Shown here: one piece after another, positions 1 through 12,115 of the stretch
How the letters are laid out: each line of letters opens with the position of its first letter
Position numbering within the stretch: position 1 is the stretch's first letter
Assembly (NCBI RefSeq): GCF_000740895.1
Contig: NC_025260.1
Span: 2,150,001-2,214,000 of the forward strand
DNA length: 64,000 nucleotides
From: Theileria orientalis strain Shintoku
Lineage: Eukaryota; Apicomplexa; Aconoidasida; Piroplasmida; Theileriidae
Direction: 5' to 3'
Made by a program: the position numbers and the translations under genes
Notes under the pieces: generated by a model
Database searches by the model: none
What the model saw: the letters and a program-made list of their open reading frames with translations, nothing else
Told to the model about the DNA's origin: nothing

Positions 1-3000
1 ACTACTCGCTGGCATACATGGTGGAAGTGCTGAGTGAAAACAGTCAACTGCACAATCAAATCATAGAAAGGATAGTGCTGCCACTGATAAAGGAAGTGTA
101 CGGACTGTATGATCATTCATTGCGGAACGAAGGAAACGAAGGAGAAGATTGGCACCAAGTTGATCATGGACGCCGCGCAAGAAGGTCAAGCGACGAAGAT
201 AAGGTGGCAGAAGAAGAGTGGAAAAAAATAGACTTTAACAGAAAGGGGGAAATGTGTAACATACATACAATAATAAGTAAGTGCATCATGCCAAAGATAC
301 TCATCAATTTTAAAAATGATAAAATAAGTGAAAAATTGTTGGTATTTTTGCTAAAAATAGATAGAAATAAAAACGGGTTCTTTAAATATAACAGGGAGGG
401 AGTGAGTAATTATTTGAAACTGCTACTGCTGTCAGCAAGCATAGTGAGGGGAAGGGTGATATATGAAATCATAGAAAGGATGATAGGGAAGCTGTTTGTA
501 GTGGATGCTGTGGTAGCAAAAGCGAGCCTCAGCAGCAGTGGAAGCATTCCCACGGCATATAACGGGAGAACGACAAGTCGCAGCATTGATCTGGCGAGTG
601 GTAACCGCCCTTTTAGCTATACTGCGAAAAATGCCGGAAACACCTACGCGCCCTTTAATGTGAGAGCGACGAGTCTCAGTTTTGAGAGAGGGCCTGGTAG
701 CAGTCAAGTGCAGTACAGCGGAAGATCCAACAGCAATAGTGGCGAAAGCATCAACAGTAGCAGGCCATTTACATATAGCGCAAGAGCCACTGCCACTGCC
801 ACTGCTAGTGAAAGAGCCGCTAACAGTCACATACCGTATGCCGTAAGAACTGCAGGCAACGGCTACATATATTCAAACACAAACACAAGTCGCAGCATGG
901 ATAGCAGCAACAGCGACGCCACGTCGGCAGAGGTGACAAGTGCAAGGATAGTGGTCAAGTGGGAACAGACGGAGGCATACTGGACGGAAGTGGCGCTGAA
1001 CCTGAAAGTGCTGACGTCAATATACAAGAGCCACAAAGGAATGTGCTATCCAATAGTGAAGGTGCTAAACGCAATGGTGCCGGCGAACGTGAGAGTGAAG
1101 GGAAGTAACTTCATGCTGACGAGAAATGTGAAAATGAGCACGAAGAGTAACCTGCTGGTGTCGTCACAAATGGCAGAGCTGCTGGGAATAACACTGAGTA
1201 AGTGGAGAGGGCCGAAGGAAAACGAGGACATGGATAGACTGGTGAGGAACATAATACAAGTAGTGTACAGCGGCCTGGAAGAAATGATAAGAGTGATGAA
1301 CAGAAAGTACGTGTCAGTGCACAGCAGCATGGATACGTACAGGGCGAATAGAGTGGGCCTAAAGTACCCGGCGTGGACTAGAAAGGGATCGACTTACGAA
1401 AGTGACGGCGTAAGTAGTGGCAAACTCAGCGAAAGCGGTGGTGAGCTCAGTAGAAGTAGCAGTGAGAGTAGCCTAGCAGTGAGTGGCAGCGGTATAAGTG
1501 ATAGTAACATCTCGGATGGGCTGATAAGTGGCGACATCAGCTCTAGCAACAGCGCCAGTAACAGCGCCAGTAACAGTAGCAGCAACAGCATTAGCAACAG
1601 TAGCAGCAGATTGGATGCCGCGGTTGCAGGCGACGGAAACATACTGGCGGCAGACTACAAGAGAGTGGAGGGCGCAGCGAACGGGGGCGAAGGAGGGCGT
1701 CAGAGTGGCCCAAGCGTCGCACTGAAAAGAACAGACAGCAGCCCCAAAAGCATCAACAGCGTAAGCATGGGAGTGTTGCACTCACAGAGCCCCCTGGAAA
1801 GCTTCAGAGAGTACACGGACAGGAAGGACAAGAAAAACAGATTTGGCTTCCTGGGATACGTGTTCAGAGGGCTGAAGGAAAGAGTGGGAACCATAGACAT
1901 AAGTGACAGCGAGGAAAAGGAAGAAAGGAATTACACTAACGCAATGAGACTTATATACGCGAACATGCTCATTGATGTCCTGGAATCGGCATGTAAAACT
2001 TTGTTTATGGAAGCGTTTGAAAGGAGAAGGCTGGTGGACTTCTTCGCAACGACGTTCAACTACTACAAGAACGCGCTGGAGGAGGCAGAGGAGTCGGCGT
2101 ACACGGAGGTGTTTAAGGCGAAGAAGGTGCCAGTGCTCCTGAGTATCCTGGGAAACAGCCTCGAGCTGGACATGAGCAAGTACATCGACCACAGGACGAC
2201 ATTCATGAACATATACCTGCAGAAGCCGCAGCTGTGCGGAAGCAGGGCGAAGCACACGCAGTCGTGCCTGGAAAACATCTACTACAACTTCGGCTCAGTG
2301 GAGCTGAGTCTGGTGAACCTGGAGACGATGGTGGTCTACAACGGCTACCTCAGGAACATAGACGAGGTCTTCGAGTGCAGCTACTCGAACGGGTCGGTGC
2401 TGGTGAAGTGCGTGCAAAACAGCTACAAGTACGACTTCAGCGAAATCACGGAGCAGGTGCGGCTGCTCGACAACTACAGGCTGACGATGAGGGAGTACGA
2501 CGAGCTGTTCTTCCTGTTCCTGCCAATATCGCTCAACTACAACAAGGGCGCCTTCAGACTGCAGCTGATAGACATCAGGGAGCGGTACAGAGCGCTGTAC
2601 GAGAAGAGCGAGTTGGGAGGCCACGGGCAACAAGGTGGTGACGGGTCACCGGGTGTCCGAAAAGGAGGTCACGGCGTTCACGGAGGCGACCCTGAGGAAG
2701 GTGACGATGTATCGGGACGACACAGCGAGCGCTACGGGTCAGAGTCGCCGGGCAGCAAGCCAAGATATCAACGATACGGCTCGCCACGCAATGAAGGACA
2801 GGAGTCGCCGGGTAGCGCACAACGATTTCACCGTTACGGACTCCAAAGTGAACGTTACGAGTCGCCACGGTACGGACAACAAAGTGAACTACGTGAACAA
2901 CAATCACCGGGTAGCACACCAAGATATCAACGATACGGACAAGAGTCGGCAGTCAGCACACCAAGATATCAACGTCACGGACAAGTAGACGACGAAAAGG

Positions 3001-3744
3001 CAGACAGGAGAAGCTTCGACGATAGGACAGAGAGGCTGCTGAACATACTCTTCGAAAAGATGGTGACGGAAAGCCACGAAGTGATGCCGAACTACACGCA
3101 CAGACTGGCGGAAAACTACTTCTCAAAGCTGGAGTTGAGAATGTCGTTCCTGCTGATACTGCTCCACAGAGGAGCCAAGAGGGTATCAGAAGAGCACCTG
3201 AGGGAAGTGCTCGAGTCGATGAGTGAAATGGTGAGGAGCGTAGTCAAGTACCAGGAGGAGAGGCAGCGGAGGCACGAAAGGGACGGAGTGAGCGAGTACG
3301 TCAACTGGTGCTGCGACAGGTACCTCATGTACGTGCAAGCACTGCTGTTCGGAGTGGTCTCGGAGGTAAACGGCTCGAGCAGCGAGGCGGCCGCGCCGCT
3401 GAAGAGGCTGCTCACGCTCAAGCTCGAGGGGGTCGTGGAGGACCTGCTGAAGATAAGCAAGTCGAGCAAGGTGCCGTTCGCGAGAATCCTGGCAATACTG
3501 ACGACGCACGTGATAATGTGCTCAAAGCAAATGAAACTCAGCTGGGAGTCGAGGCGGAAGGTAAGAAGAGTAGATATTAATGTGTAGGTACTAGTGAGTA
3601 TGTATGTGTAACCGCTCCTACGTATAATTAACAACAATTTAGGTGATTAAGCACTCTAGTAAGTTCCTGGGAGACTCAAGCAAGAAAGTGAGAGCAATAG
3701 CAGTGCTATGCAGGCAGGAATGGCTGAATAACCAGGATGGCTAG
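1..3744 (+). CDS. Large Ser/Asn-rich protein of unknown function, 5' partial
   Basis: The reading frame is open from the window edge (in-frame codons precede the Met at 18), so this is the 3' part of a longer gene. The exon runs to 3560 and ends in phase 0 at a GTAAG donor. An 82-nt intron (3561-3642) leads to a terminal exon 3643-3744. About 1220 residues are in the window. I do not recognise a family. Leucine-rich helical stretches near residues 130-160 and 610-850 alternate with Ser/Gly/Asn low complexity (about 160-300 and 450-560). Residues about 890-990 carry a degenerate repeat built on PRYQRYG with SPGS spacers. The C-terminal 180 residues are again helical. No signal peptide can be judged because the start is missing. 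It may be a scaffold or HEAT-like protein, but that is a guess from composition only. Confidence 0.8.
2700..2985 (+). repeat. Degenerate in-frame repeat (PRYQRYG motif)
   Basis: Within the first gene, short units with the DNA core CAAGATATCAACGATACGG recur near 2760, 2929 and 2959. They are interspersed with diverged copies encoding RYG plus a Ser-Pro-Gly-Ser spacer. Spacing is irregular (about 30-60 nt), so this is an expanded low-complexity tract and not an exact tandem array. Confidence 0.75.
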
Positions 3745-3835
3745 GGACCGCACATAAAAGAACAACCATAAAATAATTTTGTAATATAGACGTATATATG
3801 GTTAAATATAAATAAAGCAGGCACTTATGTAAACA

Positions 3836-5807
3836 ATGGGAGCTCCTAAGCATCCTTCCTACTCATTCAGCCTGGATTCCAAGACGTTGTTCACTTCAGA
3901 GGGAGGTAAGAGCAATGGTGAAGATTTTGATAAAATTAAACGCAAATTTTCGGAATAAGACAGTAATTTATATTTTAGATGAGGAAAATCACGATTTGAG
4001 CGGAGAAAGGCTGTGGAAGGATACTAGGTTCATCAACTACGTGAAAACACTGTCAAAGTTAATCAACATACCAAAAATAAAGATACACCAGCTGTCGAAA
4101 AACCTAAACCCAGTGGAGCTGCAGCTGCAAACAGTGTTGGAGATACTGTACTACCAAAAGGCACATTACACAGACCCGCTGAAGTACAGCAAGTCGATCG
4201 CAACGAAGAGGTACTACATTAAGGCACTCGGGCCGGACCTGTCGATAGAAATGGACAAGCTGATAGACGAGTCGAACACATGTTTCGAACACGGGAAGGT
4301 GCCGGAGCACTGGATGTCAATACTGCCAGCAAGCTCGATAGAAAGGAGGCACAACCTGGAGATGAATTTCAGGAACCTGGTGACGAGATCGTTCAAAATG
4401 CTGTATTCGCACTGGAAGGTAAGCAAGAGTAGGTGTAATGACGAACTGAATGACGTAAAACCGTAGAACATGGGCTTGATATCGGAGTCGGGAGACATTT
4501 TGAATGAAATAAGGCCAAAATACAACACCATCGCAAAGAACAGCTTGGGGAAAAACATAGGAGCGAAGAGCGCGCCGTATTTATTGTTTGGAGAGAGCAG
4601 TCTCTGGAGCAGACTGAAGCGCAAACTCGCAAATGAGCACGACGCCTTTCTAATAAGCAGAGATTCGGACGAAATATCGTACGTCCCGAACAACATACCG
4701 TCGATAAAGTTTTTGTACAAGGTTAAAAGCACACTAAACAAATACGGTAAAATAGACAAAGGATTATAAACAGTTGTAGGAGTAGCAGTGGTGAGGAACG
4801 TGTTCAACAAGGAACAAATAAGGGAAATAAAGAACAAGCTACACCTTAAGTCAACACAGGTATACTGAATGCGACATTGTATGAGTACATAATGGCTAAA
4901 CGGGAAGAAAGTAAACTGGAGGTATAAATATAATTAGGCCAGAGACAACGTGTTTAAAATAATTGAAATGGACCCGAACGTATCAACGTTTAAGTTTACG
5001 AGAGGTACGTGGAAAAGAGTGCCACACGGATAAGCAGGGAGAATCAACTGCGTGTTGAGAGGAACGAGTTTTAACGAGGCGCTGTCGCCATTGCAGTCGT
5101 TCTGGATGCCCTTCGTGTACTATTTTATGAAGAATGACAGGTACTCAATGGAGCTGAATAAGGTTGCGTGTAGGAGAATATTCCTCTCAAATGTGCAACT
5201 AATATCATCAGGTAAGACATAATTGGATAATAAAAGCCGCTAACGGTTGTTGAAAACTTATAATAAGGATTTGTAACACATGGTACAGATGCAATGAGTT
5301 TTGTGGAACCTTGGCACAGAGAAAACAAAAACGCGGGAATCACAGTGGTAATACCGCTGCAGGACACACATAAAAGCAACGGCAGGCTACAGTTCATACC
5401 GGGAACACACGTAAGACAAGCTAAAGACCAACACGTTTGTAGAATGATTGTGTTAAAGTTAACAGTTACTCGACGGGTAAGGGGAGGGCGCGTATAAGAT
5501 TGTGTAGGACCAGTGGGAGTGGACTTGAAGGAAGGAGACGTGCTGATATACAACTCGAGTATTCTCCACAGAAACACAAGTAAGAACGGAGCATATTTAA
5601 GCAAATATAGTAAACGAAAGCAATGTGTGTCAGTCGATGGTAGTATTCAGCTACGATCACGTGGATACGCCTCCACCGGGCCAAGGTAAGAAGACGATAG
5701 ATACATTGGCGAATGGATGAAAATAAATACAAATAGGGCTTCTGAAGTACATAGTGGATAACTATCACGGGAATATGATCGTAAACCTAAACAAACTGTT
5801 GTTCTGA
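3836..5807 (+). CDS. Phytanoyl-CoA dioxygenase (PhyH)-type 2-oxoglutarate oxygenase
   Basis: Eleven exons chain without a stop: 3836-3905, 3979-4418, 4467-4746, 4780-4859, 4938-5004, 5035-5211, 5289-5410, 5443-5476, 5508-5579, 5611-5685, 5737-5807, giving 495 aa. The sixth exon could start at 5038 instead. The C-terminal half has the PhyH pattern: a GVAVVRNVF entry, WHRENKNAG (His-x-Glu iron ligands), a GRLQFIPGTH strand, and GDVLIYNSSILHRNT carrying the distal His. Members are Fe(II)/2-oxoglutarate dioxygenases. The Arg that normally follows the distal His and binds 2-oxoglutarate is not evident. The N-terminal 230 residues are unrecognised. There is no obvious targeting leader or PTS1. The family call is firm; the substrate is unknown. 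Confidence 0.8.
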
Positions 5808-5854
5808 GTCGACATGTCGGGGTCGTTGTAAAATACACAAACAGTAATATATAA

Positions 5855-7037
5855 ATGTTATCTACAATAGTGCTATGTGCCTATATAGTACGAGTGTGCG
5901 GAAGAGATGATGTGAAGCACATAGGGACTCACAAATTTAGGTTTAACGATGAAATTCTAGAAGTGAACCAGAACGTGTAAGTTATTGTACACATCAACGG
6001 AGTAATTGTTTAGAATAAATCACACACGAGTTCCGAGCCAGCAGCCAAAACAAAAGGTTAACTTGGAAAAGGCGAACGAGCTATTTAAAAAATCGGTGTT
6101 ATTGAAGGAGGCGCTCAACAAGGATTTCAGCAGAACGCAATCAATAGGCTACACACCGGACGGATTCCCCAATCCGATAACTAATCCGCAACTGTGCGTG
6201 CACACATTGTATTAGTTTTTACCATCTCATGACGTTTCAGCTACACGAAGACATACATATGCGACCCGGATGGAATCCTATCGGAACTTGAGCAGGAAAA
6301 GATAAACCAGAAGCTAATTAAGTCAATAAACAGAGTATCGAGTAAACGGATCATAACTTATAGATATTCGCGGCACTGTCTCACAATATTCTGGTGGAAA
6401 CGGGAAATCAGAAACAGCAATCGCAAGTATCATTTGGGGGAGAACTGTTGAAGTGAGAACAACCTAGCATTCAACCCATATTTTAGGAAGTATTCGGAAT
6501 CATCCCATTCGGAGTACAAAGACTCAATACTGATAAGTTACGTCGAGGTAAAGTGGAAATGACCTAATAACGTACAGGAGTTTCAAACACTGAAAATAAT
6601 AGTCGGAGGTATAAATATTAGTCACTTGTTTTAAATTATGTCATAATTAATTGAACGTTCAGATAATTTGATCGACAGTAAAATTAAGAGTGTAAGCAGA
6701 AACGAATATTCACGAAAAACAGGAATTTATAACGCAACTGGAGGATGAATTTAATAAAAACCAGAAGGAAACGTATCAATCGCTTGAAAAGGTAATAGAG
6801 GAGCTGAATACACAGCTAAAAAGAAGCAGCAAAAGTGAGCTACTAGCTATTGTAATATGGCATAAATTAAAGGAATAATTAAGCCCACACATCAACCTCA
6901 AAAGGATAGCTCTATAAATGAAGCACAAACAAATTATTATAGGGGTTATAATAGTAACGTGTTTGGTAGTACTGTTACTGCTGGCAATCTGGGGCTGGTA
7001 CATATATAACCAGTTTAACCCTGCGGAAACCGAATAG
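5855..7037 (+). CDS. TPM-domain / MOLO1-like single-pass membrane protein
   Basis: Nine exons join in phase: 5855-5976, 6014-6193, 6241-6334, 6364-6452, 6487-6547, 6578-6608, 6663-6691, 6723-6834, 6943-7037, giving 270 aa. The N-terminus is hydrophobic (MLSTIVLCAYIV), suggesting a signal peptide. The centre reads DGFPNPITNPQL and then YICDPDGILSELEQEKINQK, which matches the start of a TPM domain as in metazoan MOLO1 proteins. A charged coiled segment follows, then a C-terminal transmembrane helix (VIIVTCLVVLLLLAIWGW) and a short tail. TPM domains occur in membrane repair and channel-accessory proteins. The Cys expected after NPQL is lost if the 6194 donor is right, so that junction needs checking. 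It lies 47 nt after the dioxygenase stop. Confidence 0.6.
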
Positions 7038-7162
7038 AAAGTTAATGTTCTTTACACACCTCTGTGTCATACTTTGATAAATACACATAGTTTTTGTAAT
7101 TGGTGTTCGGTTAAGCACTCTAAATTTAAGTTTTGCGGAAACTCGTAATATTTTAGTCCAAA

Positions 7163-8761
7163 ATGATTAATTTTTCAAAAAAATTGATTGGCAAGGTTAT
7201 GCCAAGGAGCCTATTCTCGCTGTCTCGAGGATTTGCCACCCTCACACCTAAGGGGCCGACGAAGGAGATGAACATGTGTACGGCCATCAACGACGCCCTC
7301 CACATCTCAATGGCAGAGGACCCAACGTAAGTAGCAAAACAGACTAATAGAGCCAAATATCATGGAAGTCACTAATGCTTGTTCAGGACGTGCGTCTTTG
7401 GTGAAGACGTGGCCTTCGGGGGTGTATTCAGGTGCTCAGTGGGTCTTAAAGACCGCTTCGGAGAAAGCAGAGTCTTCAACACGCCGATCTCAGAGAGCGT
7501 AAGCGTCTATCTAGTGCATTGAGCCCACGTTGCATTTGCACGGCTGACTATTTTCAGGGTATTGTTGCATTCGGCATTGGAATGGCGGCAGCCGGCCACA
7601 ACGCGATAGCGGAAATTCAGTTTGCAGACTACATTTTCCCAGCATTCGACCAGGTAAAAATTAAGCACTCATCTGTGACACGCACGTGCCTTGTGGCGGC
7701 TACCCTAATAGCAGGTGCTATGATCCTGTTACGTCAGTAAGACTTAACATGCTAGCATCGATCCTGTGGCACCGATATTGATTTTGTTAAATAGCAATCC
7801 TAATTGTACAATTCACAAAAATTCAGATTGTCAACGAAGCAGCCAAGTTCCGTTACAGGTCCGGAGGCGCCTGGGATGTCGGAAAGTTGACGATGAGGTC
7901 AACCTGGGGAGCAGTTGGACACGGAGGCCTGTACCACTCACAGTCGCCCGAATCGCAATTTGCTCACGCGGCCGGGTTGAAGATAGTGGTCCCAAGAGGG
8001 GCATACCAGGCGAAGGGGCTCCTCCTGAGCTCAATTCGAGACCCGAACCCAGTGATATTCTTCGAGCCTAAGATGCTGTACAGACTCTCAGTGGATCAAG
8101 TGCCAGTGGAAGATTACGAAATTGAGTTGTCAAAAGCGGAAGTGGTGAAGGAGGGCAAAGATGTAAGTTAAAATGACCATATACGTGTTTACGATTTGTT
8201 GTGTTTTGGTTGTTTAATTGGTGGTATAGTTACACATTTACCTGTTTGTCGTCTACTTAGTTATTTAATTAGTTATATAGTTACACAACCACGCTCGTAT
8301 TTGTTCAGCTACTCATTTACTTATTACTATTGATTATATAGTTACGCATGATAACAGAGCCAACAATAAAGGCACTAATAGTAATGCTAATGCTATAGGT
8401 CACCCTTGTCGGATATGGTACCTCAGTTGGAGTTATGCTGAAGGCGGCAAAGATGGCAGAGGAGCAGCACGGACTCAGCGCAGAGGTGATTGACCTGCAG
8501 ACGGTGTTCCCGTGGGACGTGGAGGCCGTGGAAAACTCGGTCAATAAGACGAGGAAGTTGCTGGTGACGCACGAGGCACCGAAAACGCTGGGCATGGGGT
8601 CGGAAATAGCTGCGACGATAACGGAAAGGTGCTTCTACAAGCTCGAGGCGCCGGTGAAGAGGGTCTGCGGCTACGACACGCCCTTCCCACTGGTCTACGA
8701 GAAGTTCTACCTCCCCAACGAGTATAAGCTCTTGGACGCAATGTTGGAACTGTGTAAATAA
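7163..8761 (+). CDS. Branched-chain 2-oxoacid dehydrogenase E1 beta subunit
   Basis: Five exons (7163-7326, 7387-7498, 7558-7653, 7827-8162, 8399-8761) encode 356 aa. Conserved blocks are [71 protein letters not shown], the HEAPKT motif and a [10 protein letters not shown]-terminus. These are diagnostic of the BCKDHB type rather than apicoplast PDH beta. The first 35 residues are Lys/Arg/Ser-rich without acidic residues, as expected of a mitochondrial presequence. With an E1 alpha partner it catalyses thiamine-diphosphate-dependent decarboxylation. In apicomplexans lacking mitochondrial PDH, this complex is known to convert pyruvate to acetyl-CoA, which I infer here. The last intron (8163-8398) is unusually long and repetitive. 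Confidence 0.95.
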
Positions 8762-9123
8762 TGTTTCAGTAAAAGTAACTAATTAGAACTCCATACCACA
8801 AGGCTAGCGTTACACTGTTTTATTTGTTAGTTGATTGACGTGTGTGACGGTTGCTTTTGTTATGTTTTAATTGCTGTTATATTCACATGTAATAATTAGA
8901 TTACTGATATGCTTGATGTTGGTGTCATGTAATATTTGCTGTTGTTTACATGTGTTATTTGCTGTTGGTGTGATGTGTAATAATTAGTTACGCTATTTAC
9001 ATGTGTAATATTTAATGTTGTTGACCTATGAAAAATACTGTTAATTAGTGTCAAGTGGTAACTGGCATTTGGTCTAAGTAGTGCTGGCTGGTGAGCATAG
9101 CATAGTGACTCGCCCGTGGCGGA
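8762..9123. other. Intergenic, convergent 3' spacer with degenerate GTTA/TGTGTAAT repeats
   Basis: No gene seen. The stretch is rich in degenerate repeats such as TTTGCTGTTG and ACATGTGTAATATTT, and lies between the convergent BCKDH and ThrRS stops. Confidence 0.8.
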
Positions 9124-11999
9124 CTAAAGGTACTTCAGCTGCTGTGACTCGAGGAGCTTCACGAACTCGTCGACGGACATGACGTTCTGGTCGTCAGTGT
9201 CCCTGGGTCTCAGGGAGACCGTGCGGGTCTCCACCTCGCGGTCGCCGACGATCGCCATGTAGTTCCAACGCTGCTGCTGGCCGAACTTGATCTTCTTGTT
9301 GATGGTGTTGTTGGTCTTGTCGATCTCGACGTTGTAGCCGAGGCGGTTGAGTCTGTCCCAGAGCTCCTCGGCGTAGGGGACCTGCTTGTCGGTGATGGGC
9401 ATGATGAGCACCTGGTTCGGGGAGAGCCAGAAGGGCAACTTCCCCTTGGTCTGCTCCAGCACGATGGCGACGAAGCGCTCGATTGAGCCGAGTATGGCTC
9501 TGTGGATGATCACGGGCCTGTTGAAGCCGCACCTGACGTTCTCGGTGCCGCTTTCGCTCTTGTCGCGGTACTCGAGGTTGAAGCGGATGGGCAGGTTAAA
9601 GTCCAGCTGAATGGTTCCGCACTGGTGCTCCCTGTCGAGGCAGTCGAAGAGGACAATGTCGATCTTGGGCCCGTAGAAGGCCCCGTCGCCCGGGTTGAGC
9701 GTCCACTTGTTCCCGGATCTATTCAACGCCTCCTCCAGTGACTTCTCCGCCACCTCCCAGAGGTCAGCATCGCCTACATTATGATTATGTGTTTGTTTAT
9801 TGTGGGCGTGGTAATAGTTTAGTTGTGCGTTTAGTTGTAGTTGTGGTTACTTTGTAGTTATAACTGTAGTTGTGGATTTGGTTATAGTTTAGTTATAGTT
9901 ATGGCTGTGGTTAAATATGTAGATAAAATAGGTCAAAGTATGATAATGCCAATGGCACTAGCTAAATAAGGCTTTACCTAACGCCTTTGCTGGCTTCGTG
10001 GACAGCTTAAACTCGTATCTGAAGTCGAAGAGCGAGTAGACCTTGCTGATGAAGTTCAACAGGTCCAGCACCTCGTCCATGATCTGCTCCCTGGTGCAGA
10101 AAATGTGCGCGTCGTCCTGCTGGAACCGCCGCACTCTGGTCAGGCCGGACAGGGAGCCCGTCAACTCGTTGCGGTGGAGCACTCCGAAGTCTGCCAGCCT
10201 GAGCGGCAGCTGCTTATAGGACAGGAAGAGGTGCTTGAACATCAGGCAGTGGCCTGGACAGTTCATCGGCTTCATTCCCCATTCGCTGTCCTCGCAGTTG
10301 AACAGGTACATGTTCTCCTTGTAGTTTTCGTAGTGGCCCGACTGTTTCCACAGGTCGCACGAGTATATGTTGGGGGTGATCACCTCCTGGTAGCCCCGTA
10401 TACGATAGTTGTCCTGTTGTGCATCGATTACTCATTCACCAACTTACCCTCAGCAGTTCAACCAGCCTGTTGTATATTTTAGCTCCGTGAGGCAGCCAGA
10501 AGCATGAGCCTATGTTATTCGTTAATTTACTAATCATCTACACTCAAAGCGTACCTGGCGAGTGCACCGTGTCGAAGTAGAACAGGTTCTGATTCGTGCC
10601 GATGAGTCTGTGGTCGCGCTGCTTCGCCTCCTCTATTTTCCGTTTATACTCCTTGAGCTGGTCCTTCTCTGGAAACGATATTCCGTACACTCTCTGCAGC
10701 GTGTCTGAGAGCGAGTTTGACAGCCAGTATGAGGACGATATCTTCGTGATGTCGAAAGAGTTCGCCCTCACCATCGAGGTCGTCAGTATGTGCGGGCCTC
10801 TGCACAGGTCCACAAAGTCTCCGCACCGATAACACACCGTGTTCTGCCCGTCGGGCACCTTGCTCTTTATCAGCTGGACCTTGAAGGGGTTATACTTCAT
10901 CAGCTCCAGCGCCTCCTCCTTCGTGCAAACCAGTCTTTCAAAGGGACTGTTGGAGTTTGCCAACTTGTCCACCTGCTCTATGAGAGGCTTTACGTCCTCG
11001 GGCTTTATGCTCTGAATTACAATATTTATTGATAAAGTTACATAAACTACTACAATACACACTAGCTAACTACTTCGTACGTTGTTTCCCAGGTACACGT
11101 CGTAGTAGAACCCTGGCGACAGAGCCGGCCCGATGGTCAGGTAGCCTCCGTACAGCGTCTCGAGTGCGCTGCCCAGGATGTGCGCCGACGAGTGCCAGTA
11201 CACGTGCTTTCCCTGGTCAGAGTTGAAGTCCAGCAGCTTAACCTTGCACGAGCCTTCTAGCGGCCTCTTCAGGTCCCAGAGCACCCACTCTGAAACCTCC
11301 AGATTGTCTTCGTCCACGTCCGCAAAATTCTCACTCTGGCCGTTATCGTAGAGCACCTATCAAATAAAATAATCTTTTACAACTTACGCTTGCAACCACG
11401 ACCTTCTTCGCCGCTTTCTTCTCCAGCAAATTCAACAGATCGTGAGGCGTCGTCAGGTACGACTTGCCGAATATCAGCTTCTCTCCTTCTTCAGTTATCA
11501 GCGTCAGCGTAATGTCCTCAGATACGTTTTCTAAAGGAATTGTGATTAATTTTGAAAATACCCTTCAGTTTCTCCTGCTGAATCTGGTACAGCTTTGAAA
11601 AAAGGTCTAGTCTCTGCTTTATGAACTCAGGGTTTGCCTGAAGCTTGAAACCTGCCGGATCACTCACGACTTTGTGCGATGTGTCCAAAATAACCTTAGA
11701 TTCGTTTCCCATTTTACAGTAACTGTTTAAGCGAACTCCCTTGTGGTAGAATCTTGAATCCAGTAGATTACCAATAAAGGAAGGATGACGTAAGCGTGCT
11801 AACACAAATTAAAGAATCTGTCAAACATACCAACTGAATGAGCACAACTCTGCAACAATTTAATATCTTTAAGTGACAGCAGCGTTAAACAAAAAAATAG
11901 TAGATTGAGTGAGTAGAAAACAAAACCTTTTCTGGGTTCAACTATTTTACAGAATATAAAGATCGCGCAGGTTGAACATATTATGTTTATACTCAGCAT
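9124..11999 (-). CDS. Threonyl-tRNA synthetase with N-terminal leader
   Basis: Several exons on the minus strand make a full-length class II ThrRS of roughly 780-800 aa. Order: a leader with a hydrophobic start ([16 protein letters not shown]); a TGS-like region ([13 protein letters not shown]); the editing domain with HSSAHILG; the catalytic core with motif 2 ([10 protein letters not shown]...[13 protein letters not shown]), [14 protein letters not shown] and [12 protein letters not shown]; and an anticodon-binding domain ([18 protein letters not shown]). The exon from 11999 joins, by a GTATGT...TTAG intron, the exon beginning near 11801. Without that leader, translation could start at the in-frame Met near 11711. 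It charges tRNA-Thr. One nuclear gene serving cytosol and organelle is common in apicomplexans, so alternative starts are plausible. Intron 9770-9970 is filled with TAGTTGTGGTTA-like repeats. Confidence 0.93.
9775..9955. repeat. Degenerate TAGTT(G/A)TGGTTA repeat in ThrRS intron
   Basis: This intronic stretch on the plus strand is almost entirely permutations of TAGTTGTGG, TTATAGTTTAG and GTGGTTA. A similar TATATAGTTACAC repeat fills the last BCKDH intron (8163-8398) just upstream, suggesting locally expanded simple sequence. Confidence 0.7.
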
Positions 12000-12115
12000 A
12001 AAATAACATTAAACTAGAATATTTGTTTACACGATTTTTAATATATGATGCTGTAAAATAAGGCCAATTGGATGACACAACATATGTAGTGGAAGTACAT
12101 AAGAAATTTACTATT

